7,327 bases of DNA from a bacterium. Lineage in GTDB: Bacteria; Verrucomicrobiota; Kiritimatiellia; UBA8416. The DNA lies in NCBI GenBank assembly GCA_020048935.1, contig JAIFLS010000173.1:1-7327 (forward strand). The letters are read 5' to 3'. Positions 1-6,172 of the stretch are shown in pieces (within the stretch, counting starts at the first letter, position 1; each line of letters opens with the position of its first letter). Both the position numbers and the translations under genes were made by a program. The notes beneath the pieces were generated by a model that saw only the letters and a program-made list of their open reading frames with translations, was not told the origin of the DNA and ran no database searches.

Positions 1-1110
1 GACCTGGTGTTCGATGTCGCCGAGAAACGCACGGGCCAGTTCATGATCGGAGCGGGCTTCTCGAGCGTCGACAACCTGATCGGCTTCATGGAGCTCTCGC
101 AGGGCAACTTCGACCTGCTCGGCTGGCCGTACTTCACCGGCGGGGGCCAGAAGCTTCGGTTGCGGGCGCAGGTCGGCTCGACACAGACGGACTATGAATT
201 GTCGTTTACCGAGCCTTGGTTCCTGGACCGTCGACTCTCGCTCGGCTTCGATGTCTACCGCCGCGAGCGGGATTATGACGAGTACGAACTGGAAACCACC
301 GGCGCGGCGATCCGCCTTGGCAAGGCCCTGCCGTTCGCCAGCCGGATCAATCTGCAGTACGAGATTGAATCCACCAAGATCACGGATATCACGGACACCA
401 ACACGTACTACTTCCTCGACTCCTACGACTTCGAGACCGGCACAGGCGAACCGTATACGTTCTCCAGCGAGGAGGACGGCGTCAAGAGCGCGATGACATT
501 GAGCCTGTCGCAGGAGACACGCGACAACCCCTTCGTGCCGACACGCGGAAGCAAGCTCGCGCTGCACTACACGGTAGCGGGCGGTCCCCTGGGGTTCGAC
601 TACAACTTCTACAACACCGGCCTGCAGACCACGACGTACATCCCGCTCTGGTTCGGGCACGTGCTGAACCTGCGGACACGGTTCGATTTCATCGAGCCAT
701 TCGGCGACACCGAGGAGGTGCCGCTGTCCGAGCGCCTCTTCCTGGGAGGCGGGCGGACACTGCGCGGGTTCCGCTACCGGGACGTGGGCCCGAAGGTCAT
801 CCGCCCCGTCGAGGACTCGGATGCCTACTACGACCGTCCCTTCGGCGGAAGCAGCCTGTTCATGGCCAACGCGGAATACACGATCCCGATCATCAAGGGT
901 TTCCGGGTCGGCATGTTCTACGATACCGGCAATGTCTGGTCGGAGCGCTTCAATGTCGACCTGGAGGACCTTGCCAGCTCGGCCGGCATGGGCATACGCC
1001 TGGACGTGCCGGGCTTCCCGATCCGTATTGATCGCGCCTGGGCGCTTGAAATGGACGATGATTTTACTGACGACGATGAGTGGGTGATCTGGATAGGCTA
1101 CGATTACTAG
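1..1110 (+). CDS. bamA: Outer membrane protein assembly factor BamA (Omp85), C-terminal part
   Basis: BamA is the central outer-membrane component of the BAM complex, which folds and inserts beta-barrel proteins. Only the last 369 codons are in the window; the reading frame is open from base 1, so the GTG at 7 is not a real start. The fragment begins at the end of the last POTRA domain ('RTGQFMIGAGFSSVDNLIGF' is the typical POTRA5-to-barrel transition) and then covers the 16-strand barrel. The conserved loop-6 motif appears as 'GGGRTLRGF', with the RGF codons at 763-771. The protein ends in 'WIGYDY', which has the Gly four from the end and a terminal aromatic residue expected of a BAM beta-signal, although Tyr replaces the usual Phe/Trp. 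An acidic patch, 'DDDFTDDDEW', precedes the last strand. The next gene (ompH/skp-like) starts 20 nt downstream, the common bamA-skp-lpxD order. Confidence 0.95.
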   Translation, partial: DLVFDVAEKRTGQFMIGAGFSSVDNLIGFMELSQGNFDLLGWPYFTGGGQKLRLRAQVGSTQTDYELSFTEPWFLDRRLSLGFDVYRRERDYDEYELETTGAAIRLGKALPFASRINLQYEIESTKITDITDTNTYYFLDSYDFETGTGEPYTFSSEEDGVKSAMTLSLSQETRDNPFVPTRGSKLALHYTVAGGPLGFDYNFYNTGLQTTTYIPLWFGHVLNLRTRFDFIEPFGDTEEVPLSERLFLGGGRTLRGFRYRDVGPKVIRPVEDSDAYYDRPFGGSSLFMANAEYTIPIIKGFRVGMFYDTGNVWSERFNVDLEDLASSAGMGIRLDVPGFPIRIDRAWALEMDDDFTDDDEWVIWIGYDY

Positions 1111-1129
1111 GAAAAAGGAGGCGACGATT

Positions 1130-1705
1130 ATGAAAAGGATGATGACGGCGGTACTGGTTCTGATGGCGGCAACGACGGCAACCATGGCGGCAGGAGCCAT
1201 CGGGGTGGTGGATATGGAGAAATTGGTCAAGCTGCATCCGCGCACGGCCACCGACCGCGAGGCCCTGGAAAGCTATGTCGAGGATTTCGAGGTGGAGCGC
1301 GAAGGGCGCGTCAAGGCGCTCAAGGAGATTTCGGAAACGTTCGAGACCTTGCGCGCGAGCGCGGAGGATGTGAGCCTTTCGGAAAAGGCCGCAAAGGAGA
1401 AACGCCAGTTGGCGCAGGTCAAGTTCGATGAGATGCGCCAGGGCGAGCGCGAGCTGCGCGAGATCGCGGCCCAGCGGCAGAAGGAACTCACCAGCCGGGA
1501 ATTGCAATTGCGCACCCGCGTGCTCACCGATATCAAGCAGGTGGTCGAGAAGGTGGCGTCGGAAAAATCGCTGGATCTCGTTCTCGACGCCGGCAGCGTC
1601 GGCGCGTCGGGGTACTCGGCGGTGGTCCATGCGGACAAGGCGATGGATATTACCGAAGCGGTGACCGCCGAGTTGCTCAAGGACGCGAACAGCAAGAAGC
1701 CGTAG
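1130..1705 (+). CDS. skp: OmpH/Skp family periplasmic chaperone
   Basis: Skp/OmpH proteins are periplasmic chaperones that hold unfolded outer-membrane proteins on their way to BamA. The 191-residue product has an N-terminal signal peptide (Lys/Arg start, then an Ala/Thr/Met-rich hydrophobic stretch to about residue 22, probably cleaved near 'MAAGA'). It is followed by the family opening 'IGVVDMEKLVKLHP', a long highly charged helical stretch at about residues 45-135 that would form the coiled-coil tentacles, and a C-terminal part beginning 'IKQVVEKVASEKSLDLVLD', matching the final strands of the trimer body. The length is somewhat above E. coli Skp (about 160). The start is supported by a strong AAGGAGG at 1115-1121, 8 nt upstream. 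It lies between bamA and lpxD, the classic position. The family is clear; exact equivalence to E. coli skp is inferred. Confidence 0.9.
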   Translation: MKRMMTAVLVLMAATTATMAAGAIGVVDMEKLVKLHPRTATDREALESYVEDFEVEREGRVKALKEISETFETLRASAEDVSLSEKAAKEKRQLAQVKFDEMRQGERELREIAAQRQKELTSRELQLRTRVLTDIKQVVEKVASEKSLDLVLDAGSVGASGYSAVVHADKAMDITEAVTAELLKDANSKKP

Positions 1706-1723
1706 AACGGCAGGAGCTTGATG

Positions 1724-2758
1724 ATGAAGCTGGCTGAGATTGCAGGAAAGCTCGGTGGCAGGCTGGAGGGTGACGGCAACCTGGAGATTGCCGGTCTGGC
1801 CAGCCTGGCCGAGGCGACGGCCGGGGATATCTCGTTCCTGGCGAATCCGCGCTATACGTCCGCCGTGGCGGAAACCCGCGCGTCGGCGGTCCTGCTCGCC
1901 GACGCCTGGACGGGCGAATGTCCCTGCGCGGCCCTGTATGTGGAGAGCCCGGACCGGGCGTTCGCCGAGGTGGCGCTGATGCTTTCGCCGCCGCCGGTGT
2001 CCTTCGCCTCCGGGGTGCACCCGACCGCCGTGATCGCGGCGGATGCGCGACTCGGTGCGGATGTCACGGTGGGGCCGCATGTCGTGATCCAGCCGGGCGC
2101 GGTGATCGGCGACCGGACAGTGCTCGTGGCGGGCTGCTATGTCGGCCATCAGGCGATCATCGGCAGCGACTGCCGCCTGTACGCGCATGTCTCCGTGCGC
2201 GAGCGTTGCGTGCTGGGCTCGCGCGTGATCATCCATGACGGGGCCGTGATCGGCAGCGACGGGTTCGGCTACACCCCGGACAAGCACGGCGTGTGGCAGA
2301 AGGTCATGCAGCTCGGGATCGTCGAGATCGGCGACGATGTCGAGATCGGCGCGAACGTGACGATCGACCGGGCGCGCTTCGGCAAGACCCGCATCGGCAA
2401 CGGCGTGAAGATCGATAATCTGGTGCAGGTGGCGCACAACGTGCAGATCGGCGAGCATTCGGTCATGGCCTCGCAGGTCGGCATCTCCGGCAGCACCCGC
2501 ATCGGCCGGCATGTCCAGCTTGGCGGCCAGGCCGGCCTGGCGGGGCACCTGCATGTCGGCGACGGCGCCGTGGTCGGGGCGCAGGCCGGGGTCACGAAGG
2601 ACGTGCCAGGCAATTGTTTTGTCTCGGGGTATCCGGCGATGGATCATCGCAAGGCCACGCGCATCCATGCCCATCTGATGCGGCTGCCGGAACTCAAGGA
2701 GCGAGTGAGGGAACTGGAGGCGCAGGTGGCCGCGTTGCGCAGCGAGGTGGGGGCATGA
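1724..2758 (+). CDS. lpxD: UDP-3-O-acylglucosamine N-acyltransferase LpxD
   Basis: LpxD transfers a 3-hydroxyacyl chain from acyl-carrier protein to the 2-amino group of UDP-3-O-acylglucosamine, the third step of lipid A synthesis, in the cytoplasm. The 344-residue product (E. coli LpxD is 341) has the N-terminal uridine-binding domain with 'GDISFLANPRY' at about 34-44. A left-handed beta-helix of hexapeptide repeats runs from about 99 to 300 ('VGPHVVIQPGAVIG', 'IGDDVEIGANVTID'). The catalytic His lies in 'VAHNV' (His238, codon 2435-2437). A short charged C-terminal helix follows. Three adjacent in-frame starts exist: TTG 1718, ATG 1721 and ATG 1724. AGGAG at 1712-1716 gives a 7-nt spacing to 1724 and 4 nt to 1721, so 1724 is preferred and 1721 is possible. 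The stop overlaps the next start (ATGA, 2755-2758), implying translational coupling. The usual partners fabZ and lpxA do not follow. Confidence 0.95.
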   Translation: MKLAEIAGKLGGRLEGDGNLEIAGLASLAEATAGDISFLANPRYTSAVAETRASAVLLADAWTGECPCAALYVESPDRAFAEVALMLSPPPVSFASGVHPTAVIAADARLGADVTVGPHVVIQPGAVIGDRTVLVAGCYVGHQAIIGSDCRLYAHVSVRERCVLGSRVIIHDGAVIGSDGFGYTPDKHGVWQKVMQLGIVEIGDDVEIGANVTIDRARFGKTRIGNGVKIDNLVQVAHNVQIGEHSVMASQVGISGSTRIGRHVQLGGQAGLAGHLHVGDGAVVGAQAGVTKDVPGNCFVSGYPAMDHRKATRIHAHLMRLPELKERVRELEAQVAALRSEVGA

Positions 2759-3728
2759 GAATACTGGTGACGGGTGGAGCCGGCTACATCGGCAGCGTGA
2801 CGACGGAACTGCTGCTGGATGCCGGTCATGAGGTGACGGTTTTCGACAACCTGGGGCGCGGCCATCGCGAGGCGATCGATCCGCGGGCCGTGTTCATCGA
2901 GGGCGACCTGGGGGACCGTGCCGCCATCGGCGCGGCGGTCCGGCAGGCCGCCCCGGAGGCCGTGATGCACTTCGCGGCATATGCGCTGGTGGGCGAGTCC
3001 ATGGAGGATCCCTCCATGTACTTCCGCAACAATGTCATCGGCGGTATCCACCTGGCCGAGGCGATGGTGGAAAGCGGGGTACGCAAGATCGTGTTCTCCT
3101 CGACCTGCGCGACCTACGGGCAGCCGGACCGGGTGCCGATCACGGAGGAGACCTTGCAGCGGCCGCAGAACCCCCCTACGGCGAATCCAAGCTGATGTTC
3201 GAGAAGATACTCGGCTGGCACCAGCAGATCAACGGCCTGCAGCCGGTGTTCCTGCGTTATTTCAATGCCTGCGGGGCAACGGAGAAGTTCGGCGAGGATC
3301 ATGATCCCGAGACACATCTCATCCCGCTGGTGCTGCGCGTCGCGCTCGGGCAGCGCGCGTCGGTGAAGATCTTCGGCGATGACTACGACACGCCGGACGG
3401 CACCTGCCTGCGCGACTACATCCATATCTGTGATCTGGCGCAGGCGCATAGGCTGGCGCTCGAGAAGGATGTCAGCGGTCCGTTCAATCTGGGTACCGGC
3501 ACCGGCAATTCCGTGCTGGAGGTGATCGAGGCCTGCCGGGCGGTCACGGGGCACGCCATCCCGGCGGAGCGCGTCGCGCGGCGGCCGGGGGATCCGGCAC
3601 GGCTGGTGGCTTCGGCGGAGAAGGCGTATCGCGTGCTCGGCTGGCAGCCCGAGCGTGCCGATCTGCGCATGATCGTCGCGAGCGCCTGGGCCTGGCACCG
3701 CCGCCACCCGCACGGGTACCGCTCGTAG
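2755..3728 (+). pseudogene. galE: UDP-glucose 4-epimerase-like (GalE) gene, interrupted by a frameshift
   Basis: This extended short-chain dehydrogenase family enzyme interconverts UDP-glucose and UDP-galactose using bound NAD. The 5' part (2755-3195) gives the Rossmann motif 'TGGAGYIGS' (residues 6-14), an NAD-binding 'FDN' (30-32), and the active-site 'FSSTCATYG'. It then runs out of frame after 'QRPQN', ending 'PPTANPS' at a TGA. The other frame continues the family sequence without a gap: 'YGESKLMFEKIL' (catalytic Tyr codon 3177-3179, Lys codon 3189-3191), 'LRYFNACGA', 'GEDHDPETHLIPLV', 'TPDGTCLRDYIH', 'FNLGTGTGNSVLEV' and 'RRPGDPARLVAS'. Corrected length is about 324 residues, normal for the family. 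The lesion is at the six-C run 3171-3176. The downstream ATG at 3195 has no clear Shine-Dalgarno, and neither fragment alone carries both the NAD site and YxxxK. No other lesion is seen, so a recent mutation or a sequencing/assembly error is likely. The start overlaps the lpxD stop by 4 nt. Confidence 0.85.
3171..3176 (+). other. C6 homopolymer at the galE frameshift point
   Basis: Six consecutive C follow 'cagaa'. Family members normally read N-P-Y-G here. Four C would give Asn-Pro-Tyr and seven would give Asn-Pro-Pro-Tyr, both in frame with the downstream part. Six C puts the gene out of frame, equivalent to +2 or -1 relative to these. Confidence 0.8.
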
Positions 3729-3735
3729 GTTGATC

Positions 3736-3826
3736 CCACCGGCCTTGCGCCGGTGGTGAATGAAGTTGAGAGGGGTCGGACGCTGCCCAATCTCAACGTT
3801 TGCCTCCACCGGCGCGAGGCCGGTGG
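3736..3826. repeat. REP/BIME-like element: two hairpin units in inverted orientation
   Basis: Unit 1 is a perfect 8-bp stem, CCACCGGC (3736-3743) and GCCGGTGG (3749-3756), around the loop CTTGC. Unit 2 has the same 8-bp stem at 3806-3813 and 3819-3826 around the loop GCGAG. Read on the opposite strand, unit 2 matches unit 1 over all 21 nt except one loop base. The similarity continues into an inner arm, GTTGAGA (3765-3771) against TCTCAAC (3791-3797). The whole is therefore two roughly 36-nt units facing each other across 19 nt. This is the architecture of bacterial interspersed mosaic elements built from REP sequences. It begins 8 bases after the galE stop and ends 50 bases before the next start. 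It could also act as a transcription terminator or mRNA stabiliser; there is no T-run after either hairpin. That it is a dispersed family is an inference from structure. Confidence 0.7.
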
Positions 3827-3876
3827 GCGGCATTGGCGTTTCAGGTAGATGGTTGAGGTGAAGAGAGGCGGTTAGC

Positions 3877-4359
3877 ATGGCGGATGGCGTGGTCAGGTCG
3901 GTGATGGCGTTGCTGCTGGCGCGGGGCTGGCGGCTGGCGACCGCGGAATCCTGCACGGGCGGGCTGATCGCGCACTGGCTGACCGCGGTCCCCGGCAGTT
4001 CGACTGTCTATGCGGGCGGCGCGGTCGCCTATGCCAACGAGGCCAAGACCGCCCTGCTGGGCGTGCCGGCCGCGTTGATCGCGCGGCACGGTGCCGTGAG
4101 CGGTCCCGTGGCCGAGGCCATGGCCAGGGGGGCGCTGGAACGGCTCGGGGCGGATGTGGCGGTCTCGACCACGGGCATTGCCGGGCCCTCGGGCGGGACG
4201 GCGGAAAAACCGGTCGGCCTGGTCTATATCGGGCTGGCCCTGCGGCAGGGCGGCTGCCGGTCGCAAGAATGGCATTTCGATGGCACTCGCCAGGGGGTGC
4301 AGATCGCGGCTGGTCAAGCGGCTTTGGAGATGATAGTATCGGGCCTTGCGGTGGAATAG
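3877..4359 (+). CDS. pncC: CinA C-terminal domain protein, nicotinamide-nucleotide amidohydrolase (PncC type)
   Basis: PncC/CinA-C enzymes deamidate nicotinamide mononucleotide to nicotinic acid mononucleotide, recycling NMN (for example that released by DNA ligase) back to NAD in the cytoplasm. The 160-residue product is the stand-alone domain of normal length, without the N-terminal MoCF/ADP-ribose pyrophosphatase domain of full-length CinA. Family motifs are 'TAESCTGGL' (22-30), 'VYAGGAVAYANEAKTALLGV', 'GAVSGPVAEAMA', and the glycine-rich 'STTGIAGPSGGTAEKPVGLVYIG' region (about 100-122, split here only for description). The ATG at 3877 has GAGAGG 8 nt upstream. recA begins 50 nt after the stop; the cinA-recA neighbourhood is conserved in several bacterial groups. 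Enzymatic activity is inferred from family membership. Confidence 0.88.
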   Translation: MADGVVRSVMALLLARGWRLATAESCTGGLIAHWLTAVPGSSTVYAGGAVAYANEAKTALLGVPAALIARHGAVSGPVAEAMARGALERLGADVAVSTTGIAGPSGGTAEKPVGLVYIGLALRQGGCRSQEWHFDGTRQGVQIAAGQAALEMIVSGLAVE

Positions 4360-4395
4360 CGGACTTTACGACGGATCCAGGTAATGGTAACGACA

Positions 4396-4403
4396 GGAAG
4401 GGA
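4396..4403 (+). promoter_or_regulatory. Shine-Dalgarno that fixes the recA start
   Basis: The purine run GGAAGGGA lies 6 nt before the ATG at 4410. The open frame extends upstream to 4269, inside the end of the preceding gene, but the added residues do not resemble RecA, whereas 'MAKRSAENK' at 4410 is a typical RecA beginning. Confidence 0.7.
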
Positions 4404-4409
4404 TTGATC

Positions 4410-5426
4410 ATGGCGAAGAGATCGGCAGAGAACAAGACGGACGGTGCGCCGCTGGAGGATGTGCTGGCGCAGATTCGCAAGGAATTCGGCGAGGGCGCGA
4501 TCATGCGCATGGGCGACGCCTCCTCCACCAGGGAAGTCGAGCACATCTCGACCGGTGCCTTCTGCGTGGACCAGGCCCTGGGGATCGGTGGCCTGCCGCG
4601 CGGGCGCGTCGTGGAGATCTACGGGCCGGAATCCTCCGGCAAGACCACGCTGACACTGCATGTGATCGCCAATGCCCAGAAGGCGGGCGGTACGGCGGCC
4701 TTCATCGACGCAGAGCATGCGCTGGACCCGGGATATGCCAAGAAGATCGGCGTCAACCTGGACGACCTGCTGGTCTCGCAGCCGGGCTCCGGCGAGGAGG
4801 CCCTGCAGATTGCCGATTCGCTGGTGCGCAGCAACGCGCTCGATGTCGTGGTCATCGACTCGGTGGCGGCGCTGACGCCGCGGGCGGAGATGAACGGCGA
4901 GATGGGCGACTCGCATGTCGGGTTGCAGGCGCGGCTGATGTCGCAGGCGATGCGCAAGCTCACCAGCGCGTTGTCCTCCACCAAGACGCTGTGCCTGTTC
5001 ACCAACCAGATCCGCGAGAAGATCGGTGTCATGTTCGGCAGTCCCGAGACCACGCCCGGCGGGCGGGCGCTGAAATTCTACGCCTCGGTGCGCCTGGACA
5101 TCCGGCGTATCGGTTCGCTCAAGGATGCGACCGGGCGGGTGACCGGCAACCGGACGCGGGTGAAGGTCGTCAAGAACAAGATGGCACCTCCCTTCATGGA
5201 AGCCGAGTTCGACATCCTCTATGCACAGGGTATCTCCTGGGAGGGTTCCGTGCTTGAATCCGCCCTGGCCGAGGAGCTGATCGTGAAGAAAGGTTCATGG
5301 CTTTCGTATGAGGGCGAACAGATCGGACAGGGGAATGACGCCGCCAGGGCGTTTCTCGAGCAGAATCCCGCAGCGGTTGAAAAACTGATTGTGGCGATTC
5401 GCGCGAAGCACGCGGCGCGAAAGTAG
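4410..5426 (+). CDS. recA: Recombinase RecA
   Basis: RecA polymerises on single-stranded DNA, drives homologous pairing and strand exchange, and triggers LexA-type self-cleavage in the SOS response. The 338-residue product is of normal length. Visible features are the N-terminal polymerisation helix with 'IRKEFGEGAIMRMG' (22-35), Walker A 'GPESSGKT' (72-79), the catalytic Glu in 'FIDAEHALD' (Glu102), Walker B 'DVVVID' (145-150), DNA-binding loop L1 'EMNGEMGDSHVGLQARLMSQ' (160-179), and L2 with 'NQIREKIGVMFGSPETTPGG'. The C-terminal domain ends 'IRAKHAARK', basic rather than the acidic tail of E. coli RecA. I see no canonical LexA operator (neither CTGT-N8-ACAG nor GAAC-N4-GTTC) in the 50-nt gap upstream, so control may come from a promoter before or inside pncC. 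The next gene starts 6 nt after the stop. Confidence 0.98.
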   Translation: MAKRSAENKTDGAPLEDVLAQIRKEFGEGAIMRMGDASSTREVEHISTGAFCVDQALGIGGLPRGRVVEIYGPESSGKTTLTLHVIANAQKAGGTAAFIDAEHALDPGYAKKIGVNLDDLLVSQPGSGEEALQIADSLVRSNALDVVVIDSVAALTPRAEMNGEMGDSHVGLQARLMSQAMRKLTSALSSTKTLCLFTNQIREKIGVMFGSPETTPGGRALKFYASVRLDIRRIGSLKDATGRVTGNRTRVKVVKNKMAPPFMEAEFDILYAQGISWEGSVLESALAEELIVKKGSWLSYEGEQIGQGNDAARAFLEQNPAAVEKLIVAIRAKHAARK

Positions 5427-5432
5427 CAGGTC

Positions 5433-6155
5433 ATGAAACGGTTGACGGTCATCCTGGTTCTCGTGGTTGCAACCTCGGTTAGCCGCGGGGCGGTGGACTT
5501 CTCGCGCTATGCCCCGATCCTCGAGCGTCGGCCGTTTTCAAGTCCGGTGGTGGAGGAGCCGGTGGCCCCGCCACCGGCTGTAACCGTTGAGGCCCCCCCC
5601 GCCTTTGTCCAGGATTTGCGCATGGTAGCCATCACGGAAAGTCCGGCCGGGGTCCGCGCCGGGTTCGTCAATATACGAGAGAAGACGAAGACCTATTTCC
5701 TGTATGTCGGCGACACCAGCGAAGACGGTATCCTGCTGGCGGAGGCTGATTTCGACGGCGAGCGCGCCCTCTTGCGCAAGGGCGGCGAGCAGTTCTGGCT
5801 GGCGATGGGCGGCGGCGAAGCGTCCGCCCCGGGAGCCCCGGCGGCCCCGCCCGCGCGCGTGCCGAGGGGGGCGCAGCGGCCGACCGTGGTGGCTGCCGAG
5901 CCACCGGAAGCCGCGTCGGGGGAAGGCGCGAAAGCCATATCCTATGCCGATCGCCGTCGTCAGCGGATCGAGGAAATGAGCCGCCGCGCCGAGGAGTCGC
6001 GCAACCGTAACCTCAGCGAGGAGGAGGTCGAGAAGCGCTTGCGCGAATACCAGATGAAACTGATCCGCGAGGGCAAGACACCGCTGCCGATCCCGATCAC
6101 CGAGGAGATGGATGCGCAGCTTGTGAAGGAAGGGATTCTGCCGGCCGTGGAATAA
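5433..6155 (+). CDS. Secreted/periplasmic protein of unknown function, with a GspC/PilP-like core
   Basis: I do not recognise a named gene. The 240-residue product has an N-terminal hydrophobic segment (residues 4-16 after 'MKR') that reads as a signal peptide or membrane anchor, ending near 'SRGAVDF'. It is followed by 'RYAPILERRPFSS' (25-37), a Pro/Val-rich spacer (38-57), and a small beta-rich domain (about 58-125): 'VQDLRMVAITESP', 'GFVNIREKTKTYFLYVGD', 'DGILLAEADFDGERALLRKG'. The order R-x-PF, Pro-rich spacer, 'L-x-x-V-A-I', 'Y-x-x-x-x-G-D', 'G-I' and a glycine-rich end resembles the homology region of GspC/PilP secretion and pilus proteins. That resemblance is inference. An Ala/Pro linker (129-165) and a strongly charged, probably helical tail (170-215) follow. 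The Shine-Dalgarno is poor (AGG 2 nt before ATG) and the start lies 6 nt after the recA stop, suggesting translational coupling to recA. Confidence 0.75.
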   Translation: MKRLTVILVLVVATSVSRGAVDFSRYAPILERRPFSSPVVEEPVAPPPAVTVEAPPAFVQDLRMVAITESPAGVRAGFVNIREKTKTYFLYVGDTSEDGILLAEADFDGERALLRKGGEQFWLAMGGGEASAPGAPAAPPARVPRGAQRPTVVAAEPPEAASGEGAKAISYADRRRQRIEEMSRRAEESRNRNLSEEEVEKRLREYQMKLIREGKTPLPIPITEEMDAQLVKEGILPAVE

Positions 6156-6172
6156 CCTGGAAGAGCGATGAC

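Noticed and set aside
1718..1720. TTG as the lpxD start
   Set aside because: It is only 1 nt from the AGGAG and is followed by two ATG codons; 1724 has the proper spacing.
1064..2674. 536-codon open frame on the - strand opposite the skp and lpxD genes
   Set aside because: It is antisense to two clearly recognised genes, spans their boundary, is rich in His/Arg/Asp with no domain, and is explained by high GC and the repetitive hexapeptide codons of lpxD.
3736..3826. CRISPR repeat-spacer array
   Set aside because: There are only two units, they are inverted relative to each other rather than direct, and no cas genes are present.
3114..3956. 280-codon open frame on the - strand across galE, the hairpin pair and the start of pncC
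   Set aside because: It crosses coding, repeat and intergenic sequence alike, has no recognisable domain, and is a GC-driven shadow frame.
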